In this document: in pieces, positions 19,102-29,555 of the stretch | Layout: each line of letters opens with the position of its first letter | Position numbering within the stretch: the stretch's first letter is position 1 | Assembly (NCBI GenBank): GCA_901472505.1 | Contig: LR590468.1 | Location: 806,001-870,000 of the forward strand | DNA from: Proteus vulgaris | GTDB lineage: Bacteria > Pseudomonadota > Gammaproteobacteria > Enterobacterales > Enterobacteriaceae | DNA: 64,000 nt | Reading direction: 5' to 3' | Position numbers and translations under genes: made by a program | Notes under the pieces: model-generated | Seen by the model: the letters and a program-made list of their open reading frames with translations, nothing else | Databases searched by the model: none | What the model was told of the DNA's origin: nothing

Positions 19102-20862
19102 ATGCCGCATTCAACCCCCCTCATTACCACCATTGTTGGTGGATTAGCACTTGCTTACATTTTAGGCATGATTGCTCAACGGCTAAAAATCTCACCTTTA
19201 GTAGGATATCTTGCTGCGGGTGTACTCGCTGGCCCTTTTACCCCCGGTTTTGTCGCTGATACCTCTCTCGCCCCTGAACTCGCTGAAATTGGCGTCATTC
19301 TGCTAATGTTTGGCGTAGGTTTACATTTTTCTTTAAAAGATCTTATGGCGGTAAAAGCTATTGCTATTCCTGGTGCTATTGCGCAAATTGCAGTAGCTAC
19401 ATTATTAGGCTTGGGATTATCAGCATTTTTTGGTTGGGGTTTATTTAGTGGTATTGTGTTTGGTTTATGCCTTTCAACCGCAAGTACCGTCGTTCTTTTA
19501 CGGGCACTTGAAGAAAGAGGGCTTATTGATAGTCAGCGAGGCCAAATTGCGATTGGTTGGTTGATAGTTGAAGACTTAGCCATGGTATTAGCCCTTGTAC
19601 TCCTCCCTGCTGCAGCCAATATGCTGGAAAGTAGTGACCAAACCAGTATTTCTCAACTGATGATTAATTTAGGTATCACGATTGGTAAAGTCGTTGCCTT
19701 TATCTTAATCATGATGATTGTCGGCCGTAAGCTTATTCCTTGGATTTTAGCCAAAACTGCGGCTACTGGCTCTCGCGAACTCTTTACGTTATGTGTATTA
19801 GCTCTCGCCTTGGGTATCGCTTATGCCGCTGTAACCTTGTTTGATGCCTCTTTCGCATTAGGTGCATTCTTTGCAGGTATGGTGCTCAATGAATCAGATT
19901 TAAGCCATCGAGCGGCTCAAGATACCTTGCCACTACGTGACGCTTTTGCGGTTCTGTTCTTTGTATCTGTTGGCATGTTATTTGATCCAATGGTCTTAAT
20001 TGAACATCCACTCGGTATCTTAGCTACGCTCGCGATCATTATTATTGGTAAATCTGTAGCCGCACTAGTGCTTGTACGAATGTTTGGGCATTCTCGTCGA
20101 ACAGCCTTAACGATCGCAGCCAGCCTTGCTCAAATTGGTGAGTTTGCTTTTATTCTTGCTGGTCTTGGTGTTGCACTCAATGTCTTAGAGCCAGATGCGC
20201 GTAATCTTGTTTTAGCCGGTGCTTTGGTTTCTATTATGCTCAACCCAGTATTGTTCTCTTTATTAGACCGTTATCTGGCAAAAACAGAAACCAAAGAAGA
20301 AATGGAACAACTACAACAAGAAGAGCTTGAAGAAGAGATGCCAGTACCTGTTGATATTTGTGGTCACGCCATTATCGTTGGGTATGGACGCGCAGGCAGT
20401 ATGCTTTCTGAAAAATTATTAGCTCAATCTATTCCATTGGTTATTATCGAAAATAGCCGTAATAAATTCGCAGAATTAAAAGAGAAAAGCTTAAATACGG
20501 TACTGGGTAATGCATCAACAAAAGAATCACTTGCTTTAGCCCGTATTGATTGTGCCAAATCTTTATTACTAACGATCCCTAATGGTTATGAGGCCGCAGA
20601 TATTGCAGAAACCGCGAGAAGTATGAACCCTGATTTAAATATCATTGTTCGCGCTCATTTCGACGATATTATTGTTCGTGCTAACTACGATGAAGAGGCT
20701 TCTTTTATCCTTGAGAAAGGCGCAAATCACGTCATTATCGATGAAGATCAAACAGCAACTGCGATGGCTGATATGTTAGTGAAAGAAGTCGAGTTTGGTT
20801 GTGCTATTGATGATACCCCAGAAAATGGTCAGCAAATTATTTCGCCAAGTGCGGCGCAATAA
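19102..20862 (+). CDS. ybaL: CPA2 family cation/proton antiporter YbaL
   Basis: Inner-membrane KefB/KefC-like antiporter of 586 residues. About 12-13 hydrophobic helices (residues 5-390) are followed by an acidic linker rich in Glu and Gln, then an RCK/TrkA-N nucleotide-binding domain that starts HAIIVGYGRAGSM (about residue 425). An AAGGAG ribosome site (19091-19096) fits the ATG at 19102 rather than the in-frame TTG one codon earlier; the E. coli start matches this choice. Ion specificity (K+ or Na+) is not shown by the sequence. Confidence 0.93.
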   Translation: MPHSTPLITTIVGGLALAYILGMIAQRLKISPLVGYLAAGVLAGPFTPGFVADTSLAPELAEIGVILLMFGVGLHFSLKDLMAVKAIAIPGAIAQIAVATLLGLGLSAFFGWGLFSGIVFGLCLSTASTVVLLRALEERGLIDSQRGQIAIGWLIVEDLAMVLALVLLPAAANMLESSDQTSISQLMINLGITIGKVVAFILIMMIVGRKLIPWILAKTAATGSRELFTLCVLALALGIAYAAVTLFDASFALGAFFAGMVLNESDLSHRAAQDTLPLRDAFAVLFFVSVGMLFDPMVLIEHPLGILATLAIIIIGKSVAALVLVRMFGHSRRTALTIAASLAQIGEFAFILAGLGVALNVLEPDARNLVLAGALVSIMLNPVLFSLLDRYLAKTETKEEMEQLQQEELEEEMPVPVDICGHAIIVGYGRAGSMLSEKLLAQSIPLVIIENSRNKFAELKEKSLNTVLGNASTKESLALARIDCAKSLLLTIPNGYEAADIAETARSMNPDLNIIVRAHFDDIIVRANYDEEASFILEKGANHVIIDEDQTATAMADMLVKEVEFGCAIDDTPENGQQIISPSAAQ

Positions 20863-20906
20863 GACAATATATATAACAACTTAAACATATTTATTTTAAG
20901 TAAATA

Positions 20907-20941
20907 AAAAACCTATCAACATTCATTGATAGGTTTTTTTA
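20907..20941. terminator. bidirectional terminator between ybaL and gsk
   Basis: Stem ACCTATCA (20911-20918) / TGATAGGT (20927-20934) with A-run before and T-run after, between converging genes. Confidence 0.88.
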
Positions 20942-20981
20942 TTTCACACTGATAAAAACAAGACTTAGAAACAATATAAAC

Positions 20982-22292
20982 TTAACGTTCCCAATAGGCT
21001 TCTTCTAAGCTATCTTCTTTTTCAGGTAAACCACGAGTCAAACGTGGAGAATGTTGACTGAGCACTTGATAACTCACTCGATTAGCGTATTTGCACACTT
21101 GCGCTAAAGAAGAATAAGTTAAATAAGTCCGAGGATGCTTACTCGAATTTGGTACGTTAATCCGGTGATAGCTATTCGCCGTAATATCATGCAACAATGC
21201 TGACAATGCAGCATCACCCGCCCCATTTGTATTCATGATTTTCTCAGGCCCCCCCATATAAGGTTCAATATGAGAGTAAACTTTTTCAGGCTCTTCACAA
21301 TCTTTACGGCGCATTGCACGACTAAACTCATAACGATTAAATTCAGCAATGGCACCTGGTAACAAAGGATGTGTTGTTTGGCGTTTAAAATCATGCTCCG
21401 TATAACCGCCCATATAAAGCCCTGCAGGACCCGCAGTGCAAAGCACTAAATCAACCCATTCTAAAGCAACATCAGAAGCCAGCAGAGGATCAGCATGCCC
21501 TGTTAACTCAAACGCTTCATCTTCATTCATTGCCACAACAGACACATGCTCTTTGAGAAAATCACGCCACCATTGCGGATCATCAGCAATAACGTATTTT
21601 GTACCTAATGTTAGCACTACGGGGACATCATGTTTTTTCGCGTATTCAATCGCTTTCATGGTGGCTAAAGGCATTGGTTCACCAGGTTTACAACGCACTA
21701 AATAAGCCGTCAATACAAGTGCTGAAGCTTCTGCAATCACCTCTTCTGGAATACTTTCAGGCTCAAGTTGATTCATTTGACCTGGGCTAATAGCAAAAGT
21801 CCGTTCACCATTTTCCGTGATCAACGTAAAACAGCGCCCAATAGCACCATCAACACCTTGAAGGTAATTCAGATCAGTACGGCTAGAGGTGTTGCATAAA
21901 TAACGATAAGCATAACTACCTATCTGAATATTGTTACACATGGTACCCAATAATACAGAGCGATCATCAGCTAATACAGAATAGTTATGGAGCGTGTTAC
22001 CGATAGTGCCACCCGCAAATTCGTGAGTGATTAAGTTATTATCGGTTAATTCACGATAAAGCGCTTCTGCGACATCATCTTCAATAACGAGAGAGTGTCC
22101 CTGACTCAAGTTATAACGGGTAATAAACGCTTCATCAACTTTCGCCTCGATATCAACCAATGTTTGGTCAATGCCAACGATATAGGCGCGAGAGGATTCG
22201 CTCTCCGTCATATTGATAATGGGTTGTAATAAAGGATCTCGTAAACTAACGGGAAAATAGTGTTTGGATTTTCGTTTGCCAGGGAATTTCAT
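20982..22292 (-). CDS. gsk: inosine-guanosine kinase
   Basis: Cytoplasmic PfkB/ribokinase-family enzyme that phosphorylates guanosine and inosine in purine salvage. Homology to E. coli Gsk starts at MKFPGKRKSKHYFP, so the start is at 22292 rather than the longer open frame to 22337; the length is then 436 residues (E. coli 434). The PfkB C-terminal signature NTNGAGDAALSALLHD, with catalytic Asp, and the GGTIGNT segment are present. It runs downstream of the wzz-like gene, in the same direction but separated by a strong hairpin. Confidence 0.95.
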   Translation of the reverse strand: MKFPGKRKSKHYFPVSLRDPLLQPIINMTESESSRAYIVGIDQTLVDIEAKVDEAFITRYNLSQGHSLVIEDDVAEALYRELTDNNLITHEFAGGTIGNTLHNYSVLADDRSVLLGTMCNNIQIGSYAYRYLCNTSSRTDLNYLQGVDGAIGRCFTLITENGERTFAISPGQMNQLEPESIPEEVIAEASALVLTAYLVRCKPGEPMPLATMKAIEYAKKHDVPVVLTLGTKYVIADDPQWWRDFLKEHVSVVAMNEDEAFELTGHADPLLASDVALEWVDLVLCTAGPAGLYMGGYTEHDFKRQTTHPLLPGAIAEFNRYEFSRAMRRKDCEEPEKVYSHIEPYMGGPEKIMNTNGAGDAALSALLHDITANSYHRINVPNSSKHPRTYLTYSSLAQVCKYANRVSYQVLSQHSPRLTRGLPEKEDSLEEAYWER

Positions 22293-22354
22293 TGTGAACG
22301 ATGCTACAAAGCTAAAAAAGATGCGCAATGTTAACACAATATTATAGGAGAGAC

Positions 22355-22380
22355 AGTAGGTGTACGTCAGTACACCTACT
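22355..22380. terminator. perfect 11-bp hairpin between wzz-like gene and gsk
   Basis: AGTAGGTGTAC (22355-22365) and its exact complement (22370-22380) enclose a four-base loop, 16 bases after the wzz-like stop codon on the minus strand. There is no clear U-tract, so it may stop transcription weakly or protect the mRNA 3' end. Confidence 0.5.
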
Positions 22381-22395
22381 TATTTAGAGATATTT

Positions 22396-23514
22396 TTATG
22401 CGGTTTTACGACGGCTTCTTGCCATATAGCTCAGTAAAACACCCATAACAGAAAGAATGAAGCCAACAAAGGCTGCTCCCACTAGGATCAGAGCTCGCTT
22501 AGGTGCATCTTTTTTAGTAGGTTCGTAAGGCTTCAACATATATTTGAAGGGGACAAATTGAAGCTCATCTAATTTCACTTTTTCTAACTGTTTCATGTTA
22601 TATAAGCGGTTTTTCAGATCAGTGCTGACTGTAGTTGGATCAGTGATAGCTTCGGTGATAGCTAATTTACTACTTAATGCATCAGCCCCCATAGCAATAG
22701 AGTAATCAGGATCATCTTTAATTTGTGCGCCTTCGCTTGAAATTGGTTTTTTAACCCCAGCAGCATTAGCAATTTCTAACGCATATTTCAAACGTTGCAC
22801 ATTCACATTACGTGCATTAGCAATACGTTCTAAATCCATTTCATACGCTTTTTGAGCAAAACTTAATTTACGCTCAATTTGGTCATCAATTTCATCTTTC
22901 ACTTCCATACGTACTTTTGTAGAAATAAAACGAATATAACCAGACAGCAAATCATAAGCCTCTTCAGACGTTGGGGCAGTGAAGCTTAGATTAATTTCAC
23001 CACTAAACTCTTCTTCACTCTTTTTATCATCTGAAGCTTTTAAATTAATATCTTTCGTTACAATAGATTCAATTAATCGACGTTTATCCAGAGGTGTTGG
23101 ATTTTCCATTTTAGCAATTAAGCTTTTGTAATAATCTGTACTGACCAAATACTCTTCACGTAATACACGAGAGTTATAGTTATTGATAAACTTTTGATAA
23201 ACGGAGGAGCCATTAACACCCGTATCAACATCTACAAGGCTTAGCTCTGTCAATGTCGCTCTTAATTGCTTCATTTCATCGAGCATTGGCTTGGTAATTG
23301 CAGCTTGACTTGTCCATTTTTGTGGCAAAAAGCTTGCAACAGTAAAGCCAACGATAGCAAATAACAACGTGATACCAATAATGACAAATTTCGATTTATA
23401 AATAACAGAAAATAATTCAAAAAGATCGATTTCATCATTCTGTTTTAGATAAAAGTCGTCAAATTGCCCTTTATCAATTTCTGAAGATTGTGGTTTTGAA
23501 AGCTTACTATTCAT
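22396..23514 (-). CDS. Wzz/FepE-type polysaccharide chain-length determinant
   Basis: Inner-membrane polysaccharide co-polymerase that sets O-antigen chain length. Starting at MNSKLSKPQ (23514, with a good AGGA site), the protein has 372 residues, FepE/Wzz size. It has an N-terminal Wzz domain EIDLFELFSVIYKSK and a first helix (residues about 42-64). A large periplasmic, partly coiled-coil region follows. The Pro-containing second helix begins APKRALILVGAAFVGF near the C-terminus. It occupies the place held by aes in E. coli, between gsk and hemH, and no other O-antigen genes are nearby. Wzz and FepE cannot be separated by eye. Confidence 0.85.
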   Translation of the reverse strand: MNSKLSKPQSSEIDKGQFDDFYLKQNDEIDLFELFSVIYKSKFVIIGITLLFAIVGFTVASFLPQKWTSQAAITKPMLDEMKQLRATLTELSLVDVDTGVNGSSVYQKFINNYNSRVLREEYLVSTDYYKSLIAKMENPTPLDKRRLIESIVTKDINLKASDDKKSEEEFSGEINLSFTAPTSEEAYDLLSGYIRFISTKVRMEVKDEIDDQIERKLSFAQKAYEMDLERIANARNVNVQRLKYALEIANAAGVKKPISSEGAQIKDDPDYSIAMGADALSSKLAITEAITDPTTVSTDLKNRLYNMKQLEKVKLDELQFVPFKYMLKPYEPTKKDAPKRALILVGAAFVGFILSVMGVLLSYMARSRRKTA

Positions 23515-23677
23515 TTTCCTGCCTAAATTTATGTAATGCAGTGTCCGTTTATCAGCATTTTTAGTGACTAACACTAAAACACTTAAAAAATGAGAAAAGA
23601 TAAGTTTATATATAACTGAAATATGATCAAATTAATATATCATCAAATCCGATAATTTTATTTATAGAATTCAGTAA

Positions 23678-24658
23678 CTATTTTTTGCATACCTCACGGA
23701 TCAACGCTTCTAGCAGGTCAATATGCGTTGGATCATCATTTAATGCCGGAATATATTCATACTGTTGGCCACCACCATGAATAAAGAATTCGCGGTTCTG
23801 TTCGTTAATTTCTTCTAATGTTTCTAAGCAATCAGATGAAAAACCTGGACAGACAACTTGAACGTGTTTAATGCCTTCACTTCCCAGTTTTTCCATGGTT
23901 TTATCAGTATAAGGTGATAACCAAGGTTCGCGACCAAAACGGGACTGGAATGTCAACATAACTTGCTCTTTAGGATAACCTAACTGTTCTTCTAATTGCT
24001 GTTTTAGCTTTTCTGTTGTGAGGCAACACTCATCATAATAAATATCGCCCGTTTTGATAAAGCGCTCAGGAATACCATGAAAAGAGAGAATTAAACGATC
24101 GGGTTTGCCATATTGCTGAAAACTTTTCTCAATAGAGGTGACAAGCGCTTTGATATAAAGCGGATGAGTAGGATAACTGCGAATAAAGTGAAGAGAAGGT
24201 ATTGTGCGCATATCTTTAAAAATGCGACTAACACCATCAAATACCGCAGCAGAAGTGGAGCAAGAGTATTGAGGATACAGCGGTAACAAAATAATCTTTT
24301 CAACACCTTGTTGTAATAACTTTTCAACCCCTTCATTTAGCGATGGATTGCCATAACACATCCCTAACTCTACGGGGATATTAGGTAATCGCTCAGCGAC
24401 AGCACGTTGTTGCGCTCGGCTGTAAACTAAAAGTGGTGATCCTTCATCCATCCAAATCTGTTGGTATAACTTAGCCACTTTAGGTGAGCGAAACGGTAAT
24501 ATCGCCCCTTGTAATATTGGTTTCCAAATCAAAGGAGAAACATCAACAACACGAGGATCGCTAAGAAATTGTGCTAAATAACGCCGAACAGCACCCGTTG
24601 TCGGCTCATCAGGTGTGCCAAGATTAACCAAAAGAACACCATACTTAGCATAATTCAT
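23678..24658 (-). CDS. hemH: ferrochelatase
   Basis: Inserts Fe2+ into protoporphyrin IX, the last step of heme synthesis; 326 residues (E. coli 320). The catalytic His lies in [12 protein letters not shown] and the conserved acidic site in [15 protein letters not shown]. No C-terminal Fe-S cysteine cluster is visible. It follows adk in the same direction, but a terminator lies between, so it probably has its own promoter in the AT-rich 24660-24775 stretch. Confidence 0.96.
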   Translation of the reverse strand: MNYAKYGVLLVNLGTPDEPTTGAVRRYLAQFLSDPRVVDVSPLIWKPILQGAILPFRSPKVAKLYQQIWMDEGSPLLVYSRAQQRAVAERLPNIPVELGMCYGNPSLNEGVEKLLQQGVEKIILLPLYPQYSCSTSAAVFDGVSRIFKDMRTIPSLHFIRSYPTHPLYIKALVTSIEKSFQQYGKPDRLILSFHGIPERFIKTGDIYYDECCLTTEKLKQQLEEQLGYPKEQVMLTFQSRFGREPWLSPYTDKTMEKLGSEGIKHVQVVCPGFSSDCLETLEEINEQNREFFIHGGGQQYEYIPALNDDPTHIDLLEALIREVCKK

Positions 24659-24775
24659 ACTATGACTCCTTAGAGTTATTTTATTAGGATAACCAAAGAG
24701 TAGAAGAATAAAGGAAAATAATAGATTGTGCTTGTCAATTTATTGGATTGTTCTTTTCCCCTATTTTATTTAGAT

Positions 24776-24802
24776 AAAAAAAATCCCGGCTCAACCGGGA
24801 TT
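24776..24802 (-). terminator. Rho-independent terminator of adk
   Basis: AATCCCGG/CCGGGATT stem (24782-24802) with a run of eight or more U downstream on the minus strand. Confidence 0.88.
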
Positions 24803-24821
24803 AGTCATCACAATGACGAAA

Positions 24822-25493
<672 letters not shown>

Positions 25494-25585
25494 TTATATT
25501 TAAACTCGAAAACGCATTACCATACCATTTTGTGAGGTCATCGCTCAAGAAATCACGGTAGCGATTGCATTTTATTTTTGTCGAA

Positions 25586-25626
25586 AAAGAAAAAACCACG
25601 CTCTCTTTTCAGAGAAACGTGGTTTA
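25586..25626 (-). terminator. Rho-independent terminator of htpG
   Basis: AAACCACG/CGTGGTTT stem with an inner CTCT/AGAG pairing and a U-rich run on the minus strand, 22 bases after the htpG stop. Confidence 0.85.
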
Positions 25627-25647
25627 AATGTTTGAAAACGAAAACAG

Positions 25648-27531
25648 TTACGCTTTTTGAACTAAAAGTTGATTCACTAAGCGAATAAACTGGTTTGGAT
25701 CTTCCAAAGAGCCTCTTTCAGCAAATAATGCCTGATCCAGTAATAAATTTACCCAATCAGCAAATAAAGCATCATCGGTTAACTCTGATGTTTGTTTCAC
25801 TAATGGGTGATTTGGGTTTAACTCAAAGTTATATTTCACTTCAGGTACGGCTTGTCCTGCAGCTGCAAACAATTTAGCCATTTGTGTGGTCATTTCATCC
25901 GCACTGGTTGTCACAATCGCAGGTGTATCCGTTAAGCGGTGTGTTAATTTCACCTCTTTCACTTTGTCACCTAACAACGTTTTAATGCGTTCAACGAAAG
26001 GTGCTAATTGTTTATCTGTTTCTTCTTGTTCAGCTTGCTTTTCTTCATCAGCCAGTTTATCAAGAGATTCATCTGCTTTACTAACAGACTGGAATGATTT
26101 GCCATCAAACTCTGTCAGATAATTCATCATCCATTCATCAATACGATCTGATAACAGCAATACTTCGATGCCTTTTTTGCGGAACAGCTCTAAATGAGGG
26201 CTATTTTTTGCAGCAGCGTAGCTATCAGCGGTGATATAATAGATTTTTTCCTGACCGTCCACCATGCGACTAACATAATCTTCCAGTGAAACGGTTTGAG
26301 CATCACTGTCGTTATGTGTTGATGCAAAACGTAGTAACTTAGCAATAGTTTCAATGTTAGATGAGTCTTCTGCTGGGCCTTCTTTTAAGACTAAACCAAA
26401 CTCTTTCCAGAATGCTTGATACTCTTCAGGCTTATTCTCTGCCAGTTTTTGTAACATTTGCAATGCACGTTTAGTTAATGCACTACGTAAGTTACGTGTA
26501 ACAGAGCTGTCTTGCAGAATTTCACGCGAAACGTTTAGTGGTAAATCATTAGAATCAACTAACCCACGAATAAAACGTAGGTAATTAGGCATAAACTGCT
26601 CAGCTTCATCCATAATAAAAACACGCTGTACATACAGTTTTAAGCCATGACGCTGTTCACGATTCCATAAATCCCAAGGCGCTTTTGAAGGCACATATAA
26701 TAAACTTGTGTATTCTTGTTTACCTTCAACGCGGTTGTGTACCCAGCTTAATGGATCAGCAAAGTCATGAGAGATATGCTTATAAAACTCTTTATATTCA
26801 TCATCACTTACTTCAGCTTTATTACGAGTCCAAAGTGCTTGCGCCTTATTAATTTTCTCCCAAGTTACTGTGCCGTCTTCTTCATTTTTCGTTTCAATTT
26901 CAACAGGCAAAGAAATATGGTCGGAATATTTACTAATAATGCTACGCAGACGCCAATCGTCTAGATACTCATCTTCACCTTCACGTAAATGAAGCGTAAT
27001 TTCAGTCCCGCGATCTGCTTTTTCAATATCAGCAACGGTGTAATCACCCTCGCCTTCAGACTCCCAAAAAACACCTTTATCTGCACTTTCGCCAGCTGCA
27101 CGAGTGCGTACTGTCACTTTATCTGCAACGATAAACGCAGAATAGAATCCGACACCAAACTGACCAATTAATTGGCTATCTTTAGCTTGATCTTGTCCGA
27201 TAGATTCTAAAAATGATTTGGTACCTGATTTTGCGATAGTACCTAGATTATCAATGACTTCATCGCGAGTCATACCAATACCATTATCACTGATAGTCAG
27301 AGTTCGATTCTCTTTATCAGTGGAAATGCGAACATGTAATTCACCGTTATTTTCATAAAGAGTTGCATCTGATAATGCACGGAAACGCAATTTATCAGCC
27401 GCATCTGATGCGTTAGAAATCAATTCGCGAAGGAAAATTTCTTTATTGGAGTAAAGAGAATGGATCATTAATTGAAGAAGTTGTTTAACTTCTGACTGAA
27501 ATCCTCTTGTTTCCTGACCTTTCATACTCAT
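25648..27531 (-). CDS. htpG: Hsp90-family chaperone HtpG
   Basis: Cytosolic ATP-dependent chaperone. The N-terminal GHKL ATPase domain shows [15 protein letters not shown] and [11 protein letters not shown]; the middle domain has the catalytic Arg region NVSREILQ, and a C-terminal dimerisation domain follows. The open frame reaches 27600, but that start would lie inside the promoter. The GAGG site (about 27537-27540) fits ATG 27531 ([10 protein letters not shown], 627 residues); the E. coli start would be two codons later at 27525. Confidence 0.96.
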   Translation of the reverse strand: MSMKGQETRGFQSEVKQLLQLMIHSLYSNKEIFLRELISNASDAADKLRFRALSDATLYENNGELHVRISTDKENRTLTISDNGIGMTRDEVIDNLGTIAKSGTKSFLESIGQDQAKDSQLIGQFGVGFYSAFIVADKVTVRTRAAGESADKGVFWESEGEGDYTVADIEKADRGTEITLHLREGEDEYLDDWRLRSIISKYSDHISLPVEIETKNEEDGTVTWEKINKAQALWTRNKAEVSDDEYKEFYKHISHDFADPLSWVHNRVEGKQEYTSLLYVPSKAPWDLWNREQRHGLKLYVQRVFIMDEAEQFMPNYLRFIRGLVDSNDLPLNVSREILQDSSVTRNLRSALTKRALQMLQKLAENKPEEYQAFWKEFGLVLKEGPAEDSSNIETIAKLLRFASTHNDSDAQTVSLEDYVSRMVDGQEKIYYITADSYAAAKNSPHLELFRKKGIEVLLLSDRIDEWMMNYLTEFDGKSFQSVSKADESLDKLADEEKQAEQEETDKQLAPFVERIKTLLGDKVKEVKLTHRLTDTPAIVTTSADEMTTQMAKLFAAAGQAVPEVKYNFELNPNHPLVKQTSELTDDALFADWVNLLLDQALFAERGSLEDPNQFIRLVNQLLVQKA

Positions 27532-27580
27532 TTTTACCTCAATTAATCCTAATTTGGCGAAAAAAATCAATATGAGTAAA

Positions 27581-27608
27581 AAGTGGGGATAGTTAAGCAA
27601 GTTTCAAG
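27581..27608 (-). promoter_or_regulatory. sigma32 heat-shock promoter of htpG
   Basis: On the minus strand CTTGAAA (27608-27602) and CCCCACTT (27588-27581) are separated by 13 bases. This closely matches the RpoH consensus (CTTGAAA, 11-16 bases, CCCCATNT) and sits about 50 bases before the htpG start. Confidence 0.85.
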
Positions 27609-27685
27609 GGTAACGTAAAAAATTAAGCCAATAAAAACAATAAAAGAACTTATAGGATTAAAGTTTGAGCTAAAATAATACTTGT

Positions 27686-27703
27686 TGTATATTTTATTAT
27701 ACA
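27686..27703. promoter_or_regulatory. palindromic candidate operator upstream of the substrate-binding genes
   Basis: TGTATA and TATACA flank six bases, 26 bases before the start at 27729. The position fits a regulator site or the promoter core. It resembles the TATA-rich half sites of metal and oxyanion regulators only loosely, so I do not name one. Confidence 0.35.
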
Positions 27704-27728
27704 GCGATATTTACTCAGGTTTATTATT

Positions 27729-28781
27729 ATGAAATCTTTATTACAATACGGTTTATTTGGTATTGGCTTATTTTCTCTCTCGTCACTTTCTTACGCAGAC
27801 AGACAAATCGTAGACCAAATTGGTCGTACCGTAACCATTCCAGATAAAGTAGAAAGAACTGTTGTTTTACAACATCAAACGCTGAACTTACTGGTTCAAC
27901 TTGATGCTACAGATAAAATTGTTGGTGTAATGTCTAACTGGAAACAACAATTAGGTGATGGCTATGCGCAATTAGCGCCATCACTGGAAAATATACCCAA
28001 AGTAGGCGATCTCACTCGTTTCGATGCTGAAAGCCTAGTAAAACTGCAACCTCAAGTTGTTTTTGTCACTAATTATGCTCCTAAAGAAATGATCGATAAG
28101 ATCTCAACTCTTGGTATTCCAGTGGTCGCTATTTCATTACGTAAAGAAATTAATGATGATAAATCAACACTTAATCCAACATTACAAAATGAAGAGCAAG
28201 CCTATAACGAAGGGCTAAAAGAGGGAATTTTACTGATTGGCGATATCGTCAATAAATCAGAAAATGCAAAAGCCTTAGTAAATGATACTTTTAAACAACG
28301 TGAGCACGTAAGTCAGCGCTTACAAGATATTTCTAAAGAACAACGTGTACGAGCCTATATGGCAAACCCTGACTTAACCACTTATGGCTCAGGTAAGTAT
28401 ACCGGCTTGATGATGGAGCACGCGGGCGCATTCAATGTCGCGGCATCAACCGTCAAAGGGTATAAACAAGTTTCTCTTGAACAAGTTATTGCTTGGGATC
28501 CTGAAGTTATCTTTGTTCAAGACAGATACCCACAAGTCGTTGATGAAATAAAACAAGATACACGCTGGCAAGTCATTAGTGCCGTTAAAAATAATCGAAT
28601 CTATTTAATGCCTGAATATGCAAAAGCATGGGGGTATCCAATGCCAGAAGCCATGGCAATTGGTGAGTTGTGGATGGCTAAAAAATTATATCCTGAAAAA
28701 TTTAGCGATATCGATATGCCAAAAGCCGCTAATGATTGGTATCAAAAATTCTATCGCACGCAATATCAAGGGAAAGAGTAG
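27729..28781 (+). CDS. periplasmic substrate-binding protein of the FecB/BtuF/MolA helical-backbone type
   Basis: A 350-residue binding protein with signal peptide (cleavage after SYA, residue about 23). A class III fold follows, marked by VDQIGRTVTIPDKVERTV, FDAESLVKLQPQVVFV and the second-lobe LEQVIAWDPEVIFVQDRYP. Such proteins deliver siderophores, cobalamin, heme or, in the MolA branch, molybdate to an ABC importer. No permease or ATPase gene is in the window. It is followed 11 bases later by a ModA-like gene, which makes an oxyanion ligand possible but unproven. Confidence 0.8.
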   Translation: MKSLLQYGLFGIGLFSLSSLSYADRQIVDQIGRTVTIPDKVERTVVLQHQTLNLLVQLDATDKIVGVMSNWKQQLGDGYAQLAPSLENIPKVGDLTRFDAESLVKLQPQVVFVTNYAPKEMIDKISTLGIPVVAISLRKEINDDKSTLNPTLQNEEQAYNEGLKEGILLIGDIVNKSENAKALVNDTFKQREHVSQRLQDISKEQRVRAYMANPDLTTYGSGKYTGLMMEHAGAFNVAASTVKGYKQVSLEQVIAWDPEVIFVQDRYPQVVDEIKQDTRWQVISAVKNNRIYLMPEYAKAWGYPMPEAMAIGELWMAKKLYPEKFSDIDMPKAANDWYQKFYRTQYQGKE

Positions 28782-28792
28782 GATATAGCACA

Positions 28793-29512
28793 ATGACATT
28801 TTCCCTTTTTGCAGCGGGTAGCTTAAAAGCAACGCTACCTGCTTTTATTGAGCATTATCAGCAAAAAACTAGTGAAAAGTGGACACTTACATTTGGGCCA
28901 GCAGGATTATTACGCCAACGTGTTGAACAGGGGGAAATTTGTCATTTATTTCTTTCTGCTGATGAGAATAATGCACAGCAATTAATCAATAAAGGTTTTG
29001 CACTACAATATGCTCCTTTTATTGCCAATCAGCTTTGTATTACAGCTCGGCGTAATGATGTAAATGAAGAAGATAACTGGCTTAGCGTATTATCAAATAC
29101 CGTATTAAAATTAGGGATATCCACACCAAAAGCAGATCCATCAGGGGATTATAGTTGGCAACTGTTTGATAATATTGCGCAGATTGACCCAAAGTTAAGT
29201 CAGGCATTAAAGATGCGAGCTCTTTCTTTGGTTGGAGGTGAGCATTCACTTACCATTCCTCAAGGTAGAATAGCTGCTCACTATTTAATTACCACACATC
29301 AAGCGGATGCCTTTATTGGTTACCAGCACTATCAAAAACAATTAAGTGAATTTCCTGAATTAAAAATATTCACTATTCCAAAACCTTTTAATGTCACGGC
29401 TCACTATTGTGCAACACTTATTCATTCACAAGCTTATAGCTTATATCAGGAAATTTTATCCCCTTATGCAAAAGACTATTTTATTAAAGCTGGATTTTTA
29501 CCGCTAAGTTGA
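28793..29512 (+). CDS. ModA-like substrate-binding domain protein without signal peptide
   Basis: A 239-residue protein that begins directly with the first strand of the molybdate-binding fold, MTFSLFAAGSLKATLPAFIE, and continues with GPAGLLRQRVEQGE and FLSADENNAQQL. These match the ModA-type class II binding fold. No hydrophobic leader is encoded: the open frame upstream of 28793 reads through the tail of the previous gene and is not signal-like. Either it works in the cytoplasm or the gene has lost its leader. It is probably co-transcribed with the preceding binding protein. Ligand unknown. Confidence 0.72.
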   Translation: MTFSLFAAGSLKATLPAFIEHYQQKTSEKWTLTFGPAGLLRQRVEQGEICHLFLSADENNAQQLINKGFALQYAPFIANQLCITARRNDVNEEDNWLSVLSNTVLKLGISTPKADPSGDYSWQLFDNIAQIDPKLSQALKMRALSLVGGEHSLTIPQGRIAAHYLITTHQADAFIGYQHYQKQLSEFPELKIFTIPKPFNVTAHYCATLIHSQAYSLYQEILSPYAKDYFIKAGFLPLS

Positions 29513-29555
29513 TGGTATTTACTTAGCAGTAAAATAGATAACTGATGATATATTA

